Shown here piece by piece: positions 50,771-59,372 of a stretch of 64,000 nt of DNA. The stretch's first letter is position 1. Each line of letters opens with the position of its first letter. Source of the stretch: Ruegeria faecimaris (GTDB taxonomy: Bacteria > Pseudomonadota > Alphaproteobacteria > Rhodobacterales > Rhodobacteraceae); NCBI RefSeq assembly GCF_900182615.1, contig NZ_FXTE01000004.1, positions 1-64,000 on the forward strand, in the 5' to 3' direction. The notes beneath the pieces were generated by a model. The model searched no databases and was not told the DNA's origin. It worked only from the letters and a program-made list of their open reading frames with translations. Both the position numbers and the translations under genes were made by a program.

Positions 50771-51834
50771 GATTCCAGTCCCGGTGGTAATGCGGCATAA
50801 GATGGGTACAGGCCCAGTACTTTGAACAGGTTTCCCATTTCCTCTGGGTGCGTCAACCGGCGATGTGCGGCTATCAACGCCTCAAGCTTGGACCCGCTGA
50901 GTGGTTTCGCCAATGCTTGCGCCCGCGCAGTGATGCCCAGCCGTTCCAGAAAAACGCCTTGGGGTGTCAGGCGCGAATGGGCGCAGCCCGCAGCTCGCGC
51001 TGCGCTCGCCAGAGGTTCGAAGTCCACATGGGCGGTCAGATCAGCTTGTCCGGGGCTGGAAAGCGGGTCTATCGGCTTGTGGGCATGTAGCGCCTGAAAA
51101 GTATCCCCAAGCGAATGCCAGTCGCCATAATCCAGGATCAGTCCGGCCCCGCCATGTGTCGCGATCCGTCCGGCGATCACAGTGATGATCGGTATGGCCG
51201 AAGGGCAAAGCTCGACCAGATCCCCATCCTGCGTGTCCTCAAGCCGGTTCTTCAAAGCGATCTGTGGCGACCGCGGCCCCAGGCCAAAAGCCAGTGATTC
51301 GTCCTTCATCCCGATCAAACGTTCCCGCCAATCGCTGTCATCGCGGATGAATTGGCGAATGGGCAGAGCGTCAAAGAACTCGTTTGCCACCAGCAAAAGC
51401 GGGGAATCGGGTAGATCGGTGACCGATGTAATCCAGCGTGGAGCATAGGCATCCAGCGTCTTTGCCTGAATGGTGCGCAGGGTTGGTGAGGCCTCAAGCA
51501 GAACAATATCTGCCGCCGCGTGAAAGCCATCCACGCCCTGTGTTGCACGCAGTATGTCAGCCATCAGCGTTCCGCGCCCGGGACCCAGCTCCGCTAGCGT
51601 GAAACGGCCCGGACGCCCCTGGTCAATCCAGCATTGCGCAAGGCTGAGCCCGATCAGTTCGCCAAACATCTGGCTGATTTCCGGGGCGGTGATGAAATCG
51701 CCCTGCGGGCCAAGGGGATCGCGGGTGGTGTAATATCCCAGTGTCGGGTGCAGCAGGCATTCGGTCATATAGTCGGCTACACTCATCGGGCCGTCTTGTG
51801 CGATACGAGCCTGTAAGAGGTTGGCGAGGGTCAT
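50767..51834 (-). CDS. MidA/NDUFAF7-type SAM-dependent methyltransferase
   Basis: The 355-residue product matches the DUF185/MidA family: MTECLLHPTLGYYTTRDPLG, the SAM loop LAELGPGRGTLMADIL, LLVANEFFDALP and LILDYGDW. Human NDUFAF7 dimethylates an arginine of complex I subunit NDUFS2; bacterial versions may do the same. ATG 51834 shares one base with the lgt stop (TGATG). Confidence 0.9.
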   Translation of the reverse strand: MTLANLLQARIAQDGPMSVADYMTECLLHPTLGYYTTRDPLGPQGDFITAPEISQMFGELIGLSLAQCWIDQGRPGRFTLAELGPGRGTLMADILRATQGVDGFHAAADIVLLEASPTLRTIQAKTLDAYAPRWITSVTDLPDSPLLLVANEFFDALPIRQFIRDDSDWRERLIGMKDESLAFGLGPRSPQIALKNRLEDTQDGDLVELCPSAIPIITVIAGRIATHGGAGLILDYGDWHSLGDTFQALHAHKPIDPLSSPGQADLTAHVDFEPLASAARAAGCAHSRLTPQGVFLERLGITARAQALAKPLSGSKLEALIAAHRRLTHPEEMGNLFKVLGLYPSYAALPPGLES

Positions 51835-52715
51835 CACTTGGCCTTAACGCGTAAAGCCAGCCAAAGGCCAAGGGCAATCATTGGCAAAGATAGCAACTGG
51901 CCCATGGTCAGGCCGTAGCCGCCCATTTGCCAGGCAAGTCCAAGCGGATTTCCGGGTGAAACAAACTGCGCATCGGGCTGCCGGAAAAACTCGACAATGA
52001 AACGCGATGCGCCATAGCCGGACAGAAACACTCCCGTGACCAATCCAGGTCTTTGGAAAGCGTGGCGCCGATAGACCAGCCACAAGAGCAAGGCACCCAG
52101 CAGCAACCCCTCAAGCGCGGCTTCGTAAAGCTGAGAGGGGTGGCGGGCGCAAAGACCAATAACCTCCGGGCAGTTTTGGGCGGCGGCACCGGGGAATACA
52201 AAGGCCCAGGGCAGGTCGCTGGGCCTTCCCCACAGTTCGGCGTTGATGAAATTCGCGACACGACCCAATAACAGCCCAGGCGGCACGGTATGCGCGATCA
52301 GATCAGCAAGCGGCAAAATCGAAATTTGGTGACGTCTTGCATAGATATATGAGGCCACGACGACGCCTAGCAATCCACCGTGGAAGGCCATGCCGCCCTG
52401 CCAGACCATCAGAATTTCGATCGGGTTCGAAAGGTAATAAGCTGGTTGATAAAACAGCACGAACCCAAGTCGCCCGCCCAGAATCACGCCCAGGATGATC
52501 CAGGTGATCAGATCCTCAAGCTGGGCGGGTTGCATAGGTGGCGCCTTGTCGGGCCACAGGGCGGGGCGCTTTAGGGCGATCACCCCCAGGCGCCATGCAA
52601 TCACAATCCCGGCGATATAGGCGAGGGCGTACCATCTAAGTGCGAACTCCATCCCGAACAGCGAGATCGAGAAAAGTTCGGGCGACAGATCGGGGAAATT
52701 CAGAACAGCCTGCAT
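51834..52715 (-). CDS. lgt: Prolipoprotein diacylglyceryl transferase
   Basis: The 293-residue inner-membrane protein has about seven transmembrane helices. The catalytic HGGLLG motif is at about residue 118 and the Lgt signature [15 protein letters not shown] at about 152. It attaches diacylglycerol to the lipobox cysteine of lipoprotein precursors. It is the first gene of lgt-midA-pgeF, divergent from ubiK with a 97-bp gap. Confidence 0.96.
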   Translation of the reverse strand: MQAVLNFPDLSPELFSISLFGMEFALRWYALAYIAGIVIAWRLGVIALKRPALWPDKAPPMQPAQLEDLITWIILGVILGGRLGFVLFYQPAYYLSNPIEILMVWQGGMAFHGGLLGVVVASYIYARRHQISILPLADLIAHTVPPGLLLGRVANFINAELWGRPSDLPWAFVFPGAAAQNCPEVIGLCARHPSQLYEAALEGLLLGALLLWLVYRRHAFQRPGLVTGVFLSGYGASRFIVEFFRQPDAQFVSPGNPLGLAWQMGGYGLTMGQLLSLPMIALGLWLALRVKAK

Positions 52716-52812
52716 GTGCGTCTCATTGCCCGGGCTTTGAGGGTTAAGTCAACCTTGAGCCTGCGCCAATCATTCCCCATATAGAGACCAACCGCCAAAT
52801 CGGAGGATAACC

Positions 52813-53061
52813 ATGCAAACCCGCAACAAGATTCTGGATGATGTTTCCCAACTCATGACCAACGCCATGGGTGTTGCCCAAGGCGCAAAGGACGAGGCGG
52901 AGAACGCCATGAAGTCGATGATCGACCGTTGGCTGGCTGATCGCGATTTCGTCACACGCGAAGAATTCGACGCTGTCCGTGCCATGGCTCAGAAAGCGCG
53001 CGAGGAAAACACAGCGCTCGAGGCGCGCATTGCAGCGTTGGAAGCCAAGCTGGGCGAATAA
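52813..53061 (+). CDS. ubiK: Ubiquinone biosynthesis accessory factor UbiK (BMFP)
   Basis: The 82-residue product has the BMFP/DUF526 layout: an amphipathic N-terminal helix and a C-terminal coiled coil (FVTREEFDAVRAMAQKAREE, then LEARIAALEAKLG). In Escherichia coli UbiK binds UbiJ and helps aerobic ubiquinone synthesis at the membrane. CGGAGGA precedes the ATG. Confidence 0.9.
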   Translation: MQTRNKILDDVSQLMTNAMGVAQGAKDEAENAMKSMIDRWLADRDFVTREEFDAVRAMAQKAREENTALEARIAALEAKLGE

Positions 53062-53369
53062 TCCCCCGCGAAATTTTCGAAAAAAGACAAACGCCGCGCA
53101 ATCCGGTTCTGGGTTGTGCGGTGTTGTGCATCATGCCGTCTTGCGGGAATTAATCAAGACAAAGCTGCATCTGATGCCAATATTTTGATCCCCGTTGCCA
53201 GCTATCCACAACTTATTGCTGTTATCCCCAAAAATGGGGGTTGTCAGGCCACCACCCACAGCGCACCATATTTAGTACAGGCCTATGGGGGAAGCCCGGC
53301 TTGTAGAGCAGGCAACTAGCGCTGGGGCGCTGCCAGCCCCGAAGTGCTAGAAATTAGTGAGGTGGCATT
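53062..53369. other. 308-bp gap with two DnaA-box-like sequences
   Basis: No gene is seen. CTATCCACA (53202-53210) and TTATCCCCA (53222-53230) each match the DnaA box TTATCCACA in 8 of 9 bases and start 20 bp apart. A small hairpin, CCCCA-AAAA-TGGGG (53226-53239), overlaps the second. Confidence 0.35.
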
Positions 53370-53870
53370 ATGGCCCTTTCCGAGCAGTTTCTTGAAGAAG
53401 ACCTTCATCCAATCGACATTGTTGAACATCTTGCCGAACATCACGATTGGGACTTTGATCGGATCGGGGATGATCAGATCGCAATGGCTGTCGAAGGACA
53501 GTGGCGCACCTACTCGATTACGCTAGCCTGGTCGAATTATGACGAAACGCTGCGTATGGTGTGCTCGTTCGAGATGGAGCCACCTGAGGCGCGCGAGACC
53601 GAGCTTTATGAACTGCTGAACAAGATGAACGATCAGTGCTGGGCCGGGGCCTTCACATACTGGGCCAATCAGAAGCTGATGGTTTACCGGTACGGTCTGG
53701 TTCTTGCGGGTGGTCAGATGGCCAGCCCGGAACAGATTGATACGATGATCACTGCAGCGGTCCTGAGCGCCGAGCGTTATTATCCCGCGATCCAACTGGT
53801 CACATGGGGCAACCGTACCCCGGAAGACGCGATGCAAGTCGCCATTGCAGAGGCCTACGGCCGCGCGTAA
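53370..53870 (+). CDS. YbjN domain-containing protein
   Basis: The 166-residue product matches the YbjN family: IGDDQIAMAVEGQWRTYSIT, LLNKMNDQCWAGAFTYWANQ and VYRYGLVLAGG. YbjN-fold proteins resemble type III secretion chaperones, and the Escherichia coli member affects motility and stress responses; the molecular role is unknown. It precedes proC by 36 bp and may be co-transcribed. Confidence 0.85.
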   Translation: MALSEQFLEEDLHPIDIVEHLAEHHDWDFDRIGDDQIAMAVEGQWRTYSITLAWSNYDETLRMVCSFEMEPPEARETELYELLNKMNDQCWAGAFTYWANQKLMVYRYGLVLAGGQMASPEQIDTMITAAVLSAERYYPAIQLVTWGNRTPEDAMQVAIAEAYGRA

Positions 53871-53906
53871 AGCTTTGCCCCGAGCCAAATAAGCGGAGGG
53901 GCAATC

Positions 53907-54722
53907 ATGGACATGTCACGCGTCGCCGAACAGGGGCTGGTGCTTTTGGGATGCGGAAAGATGGGATCGGCCATGCTTGCCGGGTGGTTAGAGCATGGCC
54001 TTCCTGCCTCGTCAGTCTGGGTGATTGATCCTTTCCCGTCGGATTGGCTGAAATCGTCGGGCGTCAACATCAATACCCCGCTACCCGAAGCGCCTGCGGT
54101 AGTGCTGGTCGCGGTAAAGCCACAGATGATGGGCGATGCACTGCCCGCAATTACAGCCCTGGGCGGTGGGCGCAGCCTGTTCGTGTCGGTGGCGGCGGGC
54201 ACCTCGATCTCAACATTCGAAGAGGTGTTGGGCCAGAAAACACCAATCGTGCGTGCCATGCCGAACACCCCGGCGGCGATCCGACAGGGTATCACGGCGT
54301 TGATTGGAAATTCTGCTGTTTCGGATGCGGATCTGGCCCTAGCCGAAAACCTGCTATCTGCGGTCGGTGAGACGGTCAGATTGCAGGATGAGGCGCAGAT
54401 TGATGCCGTTACCGGGCTGAGCGGGTCCGGCCCTGCATATGTATTCCACCTTATAGAAACGCTCGCTGCTGCGGGTCAGGCTCAGGGCCTGCCACATGAT
54501 CTGGCGATGAGGCTGGCCAAGTCCACGGTCGCCGGGGCAGGGGCCTTGGCCATGGCGTCTGACGAGGACCCATCGCAACTGCGCGTCAATGTCACTTCGC
54601 CTAATGGAACCACGCAGGCCGCGCTTGAGGTCCTGATGCACGACGAATTCGGTTTTCCCGACCTGCTGCACCGCGCTGTTAAAGCCGCAACCGATCGGTC
54701 CAAGGAGCTGTCTCGTGAGTGA
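53907..54722 (+). CDS. proC: Pyrroline-5-carboxylate reductase
   Basis: The 271-residue product has the NADP motif GLVLLGCGKMGSAMLAGWL, VVLVAVKPQMM, VRAMPNTPAAIRQG and the full ProC signature LSGSGPAYVFHLIETLA with SPNGTTQAALEVL. It completes proline synthesis. It shares 8 bp with csaA (the GTG start lies inside its end). ATG 53913 is an alternative start. Confidence 0.95.
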   Translation: MDMSRVAEQGLVLLGCGKMGSAMLAGWLEHGLPASSVWVIDPFPSDWLKSSGVNINTPLPEAPAVVLVAVKPQMMGDALPAITALGGGRSLFVSVAAGTSISTFEEVLGQKTPIVRAMPNTPAAIRQGITALIGNSAVSDADLALAENLLSAVGETVRLQDEAQIDAVTGLSGSGPAYVFHLIETLAAAGQAQGLPHDLAMRLAKSTVAGAGALAMASDEDPSQLRVNVTSPNGTTQAALEVLMHDEFGFPDLLHRAVKAATDRSKELSRE

Positions 54723-55053
54723 AATTACATTCGACGATTTTCTCAAGGTCGACATTCGCGTCGGCGAGGTTATCCGCGCCGAGCCCTTCCCCGAAGCACG
54801 CAAGCCAGCGATCAAGATGTGGATCGATTTTGGACGAGATATCGGCGAGCGGAAAACCTCGGCCCAGATCACTGCGCATTATGATCCCGCCTCATTGGTG
54901 GGCAAGCAGGTGATGGCGGTGATAAATTTCCCTCCGCGCCAGATCGGCAAGTTCATGTCCGAAGTGCTTGTGTTGGGATTGCCCGATGAGACTGGTGAGA
55001 TCGTCCTGATCGGGCCGGATGGCAAGGTTCCAACCGGTGGGCGGATGCATTGA
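54715..55053 (+). CDS. csaA: CsaA-type tRNA-binding/chaperone protein
   Basis: The 112-residue OB-fold product has the tRNA-binding domain of CsaA (DDFLKVDIRVGEVIRAEPFP, VINFPPRQIGKFMSEVLVLG). CsaA dimers bind tRNA-like RNA and act as export-related chaperones in Bacillus. The start is GTG 54715, overlapping proC, with GGAG upstream. The last base of its TGA is the first base of the next ATG. Confidence 0.92.
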   Translation: MSEITFDDFLKVDIRVGEVIRAEPFPEARKPAIKMWIDFGRDIGERKTSAQITAHYDPASLVGKQVMAVINFPPRQIGKFMSEVLVLGLPDETGEIVLIGPDGKVPTGGRMH

Positions 55054-56003
55054 TGCGTGTGTTCGTTGCCCGACCGATGACCGCCTCTGTCGCAGCACGT
55101 GCACGCGCGGAGTTCGACGCAGAGATGCGCAGTGAAACCTTGCCGATGTCACTCAAGGAAATGGGGCATGCGCTGTCCGAATTCGATGTGGTGGTGCCGA
55201 CCTTGGGCGACCTGTTCTCGGCCCAGATATTTGCTGAGGTGCCGGAACCGCGGTGCAAACTGCTGGCAAACTTTGGGGTTGGGTATAATCACATAGATGT
55301 GGAGGCGGCCCGTCAGGCCGGAATCGCGGTGACCAATACGCCTGGCGCTGTCACTGACGCTACGGCCGATATTGCCATGACATTGCTGCTGTCCACGGCC
55401 CGCCGCGCCGGAGAAGGCGAACGGCTGGTACGTTCAAACCTTTGGCAGGGCTGGCACCCGACACAGATGTTGGGCCATCACGTGACCGGCAAACGGGTCG
55501 GCATTGTGGGCATGGGGCGCATTGGGCAAGCCATCGCGCGACGTTGCCACTATGGGTTTGGTATGCACGTCGCCTATCAATCGCGCAGTCCAAAGGAGTT
55601 AGAGTTTCCGGCGGATTATGTCTCAGACCTCAAAGCTTTGGCTGCCGGTGTCGATTTCCTGATCCTGGCTGTGCCGGGCGGTGCCGAAACCCGGCATCTG
55701 ATCAATGCGCAGGTGCTGCAGGCGATGAACGCTGCTGCCATCCTGATCAATATTTCTCGGGGAGAGGTATTGGATGAATCGGCCCTGATTTCGGCGTTGC
55801 AAGAAAAGCAAATCGCGGGTGCGGGTCTGGATGTCTACGAATTCGAACCCGCAGTGCCGCAAGCTCTGATAGATTTGCAGAACGTGACCCTGTTGCCCCA
55901 CCTGGGTACCGCGACTGAGGAGGTCCGCAGCGCTATGGGGCACATGGCGCTAGATAATGTTGCGGCCTTTGTTCAGGGGCGCCCGCTGCCAAATCCGGTT
56001 TAG
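55053..56003 (+). CDS. D-2-hydroxyacid dehydrogenase (glyoxylate/hydroxypyruvate reductase-like)
   Basis: The 316-residue product has the NAD(P)-binding loop GIVGMGRIGQAIARRC, the substrate loop NFGVGYNHIDVEAARQAGIAV, NISRGEVLDESAL and the catalytic histidine in LLPHLGTAT. Catalytic Arg and Glu follow the usual spacing. It is likely a glyoxylate or hydroxypyruvate reductase. ATG 55053 overlaps the csaA stop by one base (TGATG). Its end overlaps the convergent tdk by 4 bp. Confidence 0.9.
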   Translation: MRVFVARPMTASVAARARAEFDAEMRSETLPMSLKEMGHALSEFDVVVPTLGDLFSAQIFAEVPEPRCKLLANFGVGYNHIDVEAARQAGIAVTNTPGAVTDATADIAMTLLLSTARRAGEGERLVRSNLWQGWHPTQMLGHHVTGKRVGIVGMGRIGQAIARRCHYGFGMHVAYQSRSPKELEFPADYVSDLKALAAGVDFLILAVPGGAETRHLINAQVLQAMNAAAILINISRGEVLDESALISALQEKQIAGAGLDVYEFEPAVPQALIDLQNVTLLPHLGTATEEVRSAMGHMALDNVAAFVQGRPLPNPV

Positions 56004-56578
56004 GTGCCCACGGCCTCGCGCCAATGCCTGCGGCACAGCGAGACATAGGTTTCGTTGCCACCAATTTGGACCTGAGCACCTTGGGTGATGGGATTTCCAT
56101 TCTCGTCCTGACGAATCACCATTGTTGCCTTGCGGCCGCATTCGCAGATCGTGCGAACCTCACGCATCTCATCCGCCAGCGCCAGCAAGGCGGCCGATCC
56201 GGGAAACAGCCGGCCCTGAAAATCGACCCGCAACCCATAAGCCAGCACCGGCACGTTCAGGTCATCTACGGCGCGGGCCAGTTGCCAGACCTGATCTTCG
56301 GTCAGGAACTGGGCTTCGTCGATAAAGACACATGCAATTTTGCCTTGCGCCAGACGGGCTTCGATCATGGCGAAAACATCATCATCGGTGTCAAAAGTAT
56401 CAGCCTCGGATGATATCCCAATCCGCGAGGCAATTTTCCCAGCACCGGCGCGCCCATCCAATGCAGCCGTCATCAGGTAAGTATCCATGCCGCGCTCGCG
56501 ATAATTATGCGAGGCCTGCAGCAACACGGTCGATTTGCCCGCGTTCATAGTCGAGTAGTTGAAGTAAAGTTTTGCCAT
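56000..56578 (-). CDS. tdk: Thymidine kinase
   Basis: The 192-residue type II thymidine kinase has the P-loop STMNAGKST, the CVFIDEAQFLTEDQV Walker B region, the YGLRVDFQGRLFPGS lasso and zinc-binding cysteines (CECGRK, LCRRHW). It phosphorylates thymidine for salvage. It stands alone, tail to tail with the dehydrogenase gene. Confidence 0.95.
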   Translation of the reverse strand: MAKLYFNYSTMNAGKSTVLLQASHNYRERGMDTYLMTAALDGRAGAGKIASRIGISSEADTFDTDDDVFAMIEARLAQGKIACVFIDEAQFLTEDQVWQLARAVDDLNVPVLAYGLRVDFQGRLFPGSAALLALADEMREVRTICECGRKATMVIRQDENGNPITQGAQVQIGGNETYVSLCRRHWREAVGT

Positions 56579-56739
56579 GGCTCGGGTCTAATTCGCCAGC
56601 CCCGCCTGGGCAAGCCATCTCATGTGGCGAAATGAGCGACGCCGCCGTTGTCCAGTTAGGGGATGAGCTCACGCTCTTTGGGGATGGAGCCCCTGCACTC
56701 ACAACAGCGACGCCTTCGGCCTATAAGCGGCCTAAACGA

Positions 56740-56763
56740 AGCGGGGCTAATATGTGCCCCGCT
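56740..56763 (+). repeat. Inverted repeat AGCGGGG-N10-CCCCGCT
   Basis: A perfect 7-bp dyad lies in the 353-bp gap between tdk and the next gene (56579-56931). No other feature is evident there apart from AT-rich sequence just before 56860. Confidence 0.35.
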
Positions 56764-56931
56764 ATCACTCGCTACCGGCATTATTGCCGCCACTCACTCA
56801 CAAAACCCTCGCATATCTGAGGGATAGCCAACATATCGCATTTCAATTATGAATCAGGTATGGGAAATTTCATTTCCCTTTCCCCCGCAATGGCAGATGT
56901 AGTGGGGAAGGCAGGTAGCAAAGGTAAAAAC

Positions 56932-57393
56932 ATGGCAGATATCGGGGCCTATCTCAAAAAGCACACCGAAGCGTTGGTCAAGGACGTTGGAATTGAGTCC
57001 GCGTGCGAGATCACGGGTAAATCCAAAGCCACGCTTGGCCGATATTATTCAGATAATGCAGAGCATGCTGATCGGTTCATGCCGGTTGATGCGGTTGCAC
57101 GCCTTGAAGCGGTGGCCAACTTTCCGCATGTGACGTCGGCGTTGGCCGACCTCAAGAACATTACGCTGTCATATGATGGCCGCAACACGGACGCTCCTCG
57201 CACCGGAGGTGTGAATTCGGATGTCATCGCGTTGAGCCAACGCTTTGCCATGCTTATGACCGAATATCAGTCAGCTATCGAAGACGGTATCATCACGGTG
57301 AACGAGGCCAAACGCCTGTTGAAGGAAACCAGCCTGCTGCAGCATGTTCTGATCGAGATGAAGCTGCACCTGGAAGAAGAAAGCGTGAGCTGA
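56932..57393 (+). CDS. Hypothetical protein with a helix-turn-helix-like N-terminal half
   Basis: The 153-residue product is soluble and helical. Residues about 19-40 (VGIESACEITGKSKATLGRY) resemble a helix-turn-helix, with acidic and Ala/Leu-rich helices after it (AIEDGIITVNEAKRLLKETS). I recognise no family. I prefer ATG 56932, preceded by AAAGG; ATG 56890 and a start at 56860 are in frame and would add 14-24 residues. It could be a regulator, perhaps phage-derived, but there are no phage genes around it. Confidence 0.6.
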   Translation: MADIGAYLKKHTEALVKDVGIESACEITGKSKATLGRYYSDNAEHADRFMPVDAVARLEAVANFPHVTSALADLKNITLSYDGRNTDAPRTGGVNSDVIALSQRFAMLMTEYQSAIEDGIITVNEAKRLLKETSLLQHVLIEMKLHLEEESVS

Positions 57394-57455
57394 GGCAAGG
57401 GAAGTTGCGTGTCTTGATCCAGTTTGGTGTGCGTACCGATACTCATGACATGCTA

Positions 57456-57469
57456 GGTCAAACTTGACC
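57456..57469. promoter_or_regulatory. Perfect palindrome GGTCAA-ac-TTGACC
   Basis: A 14-bp dyad lies in the 220-bp gap between the convergent hypothetical and KAS III-like genes. It is operator-like, but no promoter is visible beside it. Confidence 0.3.
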
Positions 57470-57613
57470 CGATCTGAACGCTCGCATGCTGGGGCTTTTG
57501 CCGCTTGCCGCCGGACGGGGTGATGCCAGTGCTGAAACAAGGATCAAACAACCAAGCAGGGTAGAATAAGCCCGGCTTTCTTGTACGAATTTGTGGTTGC
57601 GCGGAGTGTTGTC

Positions 57614-58738
57614 TTAACCGTGCCGTTTCACGATTACCGAACCCACGGAATACCCTGCTCCGAAGGAACAGATAAGGCCGATCTCGCCATCGGTGAAATC
57701 GTCAGAGTATTTCGAAAATGCGATGATCGACCCAGCCGAGGACGTGTTCGCATAGTCTTGCAGGATGTTTGGCTGCTCTCCGGGGGCGGGTTCGCGGCCC
57801 ATGACTTTTTTACCGATAAAATCATTCATCGTTTTGTTCGCCTGATGCAGCCAAAGACGTTTGAGATCGGCGTTGCTGATCCCTTCGGCGTCCATGTGAT
57901 CGGCAATGTGCTTGCTGACCATTGGAAGAACCTCTTTGAACACTTTACGGCCGTTTTGCATGAACTGCATATCGCGGCGGTCGGTCAATCCCTCTGGCCG
58001 AGTGCGACGCAGGAAGCCATTATTGTTTCGGATGTTGTTGGAAAAATCCGTGGCGCAGCTGGTCGACAAAATCTCGAAATGCGGTCCGGTCGCATCCTCG
58101 ATCCGTTCGATCACGGTGGCCGTTGCCACGTCACCAAAAATAAAGTGGCAATCTCGGTCACGCCATTCCAGGTGGCCCGTGCAAATCTCGGGGTTTACCA
58201 CAAGCGCACATTTTACCGAACCGGACCTGACCATATCCGCCGCCGCCTGAATGCCGAACGTGGCCGAAGAACAGGCAACGTTCATGTCGAATCCGAACCC
58301 TTTGCATCCCAGCGCCTGCTGGATCTCGATCGCGATTGCAGGATAAGCCCGTTCATGGTTCGAAGCCGCGCAGATTACCAGATCAACATCGTCCCCGTTG
58401 CGCCCAGCCTGTGCCAGCGCTTTCTTGCAGGCGTCAACGGCCATTTCGGTCATGATGCCAGGTTCATCGTCAGAGCGCTGACGAAACAGCGGGTGCATCA
58501 CGTCGGGATCCAGAACACCCGCTTTGTCCATCACATAGCGGTTTTCGATTCCGGAGGCCTTCAGAATGAACTCTTCAGACGAATGCTGCATCGGCTCAAC
58601 GTCACCAGCGGCAATCGCCTCTGCGTTCTGGGTGTTCATCCTGTCGGCATATGCATTGAAGGCCGAAACGAGCTCAGCATTCGTAATGACATTATCTGGC
58701 GTGAAAACACCCGAGCCGGTGATTGCTGGCGTATACAT
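57614..58738 (-). CDS. Beta-ketoacyl-ACP synthase III-like enzyme
   Basis: The 374-residue thiolase-fold product has the Cys-His-Asn triad of FabH: C156 (NVACSSATFG), H298 (WLHQANKTM) and N331 (YANTSSAGS), with the ending FGAGYSVGSVI. It is longer than FabH (about 320 residues), with an extra segment at residues about 30-55, as in KAS III homologues that use unusual acyl-CoA. ATG 58738 follows CCAGGA. It is divergent from a marR efflux operon that may share its control region, so the product could be a lipid or signal related to export. Confidence 0.88.
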   Translation of the reverse strand: MYTPAITGSGVFTPDNVITNAELVSAFNAYADRMNTQNAEAIAAGDVEPMQHSSEEFILKASGIENRYVMDKAGVLDPDVMHPLFRQRSDDEPGIMTEMAVDACKKALAQAGRNGDDVDLVICAASNHERAYPAIAIEIQQALGCKGFGFDMNVACSSATFGIQAAADMVRSGSVKCALVVNPEICTGHLEWRDRDCHFIFGDVATATVIERIEDATGPHFEILSTSCATDFSNNIRNNNGFLRRTRPEGLTDRRDMQFMQNGRKVFKEVLPMVSKHIADHMDAEGISNADLKRLWLHQANKTMNDFIGKKVMGREPAPGEQPNILQDYANTSSAGSIIAFSKYSDDFTDGEIGLICSFGAGYSVGSVIVKRHG

Positions 58739-58848
58739 GTTGGGTCCTGGATTTCTGGATTCACCCAAAATGCCGTTATGATTGGTATTGTTCAAGAGAG
58801 ATTGACCCGAGGGAATGCTAAGCTTGGTTGGAAATTGAGCTTCAGTTC

Positions 58849-58876
58849 TTGAATAGTTCGTTTTTCGAAGTATATA
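58849..58876 (+). promoter_or_regulatory. marR promoter with embedded operator
   Basis: TTGAAT (58849-58854) and TATATA (58871-58876) are 16 bp apart. The dyad ATAGTTCG-ttttt-CGAAGTAT (58853-58873, 7 of 8 bases symmetric) covers the spacer and most of the -10. A MarR dimer bound here would block RNA polymerase. Confidence 0.6.
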
Positions 58877-58904
58877 CGCGTCAAATTCTGCAAGGAATGA
58901 TCCC

Positions 58905-59372
58905 ATGGCCCATGATCATAACACTCTGTTGCATCGCTTAAGCCCCGAGATGCAGGCGATGATGGGTGTGTATGCGCTCTATTGGAAGCTCGAGGAGAGC
59001 TTCGATGCCATCGAAATAGAGCTGAGCCATCAGGAATGCCATATGGTGATCAAATTGGATCAGCCCAGGCGTATGGGCGTTTTGGCGGCTGACATGCTGT
59101 CGGTTCCTTCGACAATCACGTCGACCGCCGATGCCTTGGAAAAAGCGGGCTATCTGAGACGCGAACGCGACCCAGAGGACCGCCGTGCATGGCTTTTGGT
59201 TTTGACCGAAAAAGGCACAGAAACACGCCAGATGCTTGTGGCCCAAGCGGGCGCCCTGTTTCAGCGCGCGTCCGGACTGAACAAAGATGAAACCGCAGAA
59301 TTCGCAAGACTGGCCCGGAAGATCCGGGAAAACATACTGAAAACTGGAATTCCCGAGGGACTGAAGAAATGA
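58905..59372 (+). CDS. MarR family transcriptional regulator
   Basis: The 155-residue product has the winged helix of MarR (LAADMLSVPSTITSTADALE, then GYLRRERDPEDRRAWLLVLT) flanked by dimerisation helices. The DPEDRR wing is typical. MarR proteins release DNA on binding a small phenolic or lipid ligand. AAGGAA precedes the ATG. Its stop overlaps the adaptor gene (ATGA), so it is the first gene of a marR-adaptor-RND operon. Confidence 0.92.
   Translation: MAHDHNTLLHRLSPEMQAMMGVYALYWKLEESFDAIEIELSHQECHMVIKLDQPRRMGVLAADMLSVPSTITSTADALEKAGYLRRERDPEDRRAWLLVLTEKGTETRQMLVAQAGALFQRASGLNKDETAEFARLARKIRENILKTGIPEGLKK

Noticed and set aside
53062..53369. Replication origin
   Set aside because: Only two imperfect DnaA-box-like sequences are present and there is no AT-rich unwinding region or origin-linked gene.
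57581..58852. Plus-strand open frame (423 codons) opposite the KAS III-like gene
   Set aside because: The minus strand encodes a complete thiolase-fold enzyme with its catalytic triad; the plus translation is low-complexity shadow.
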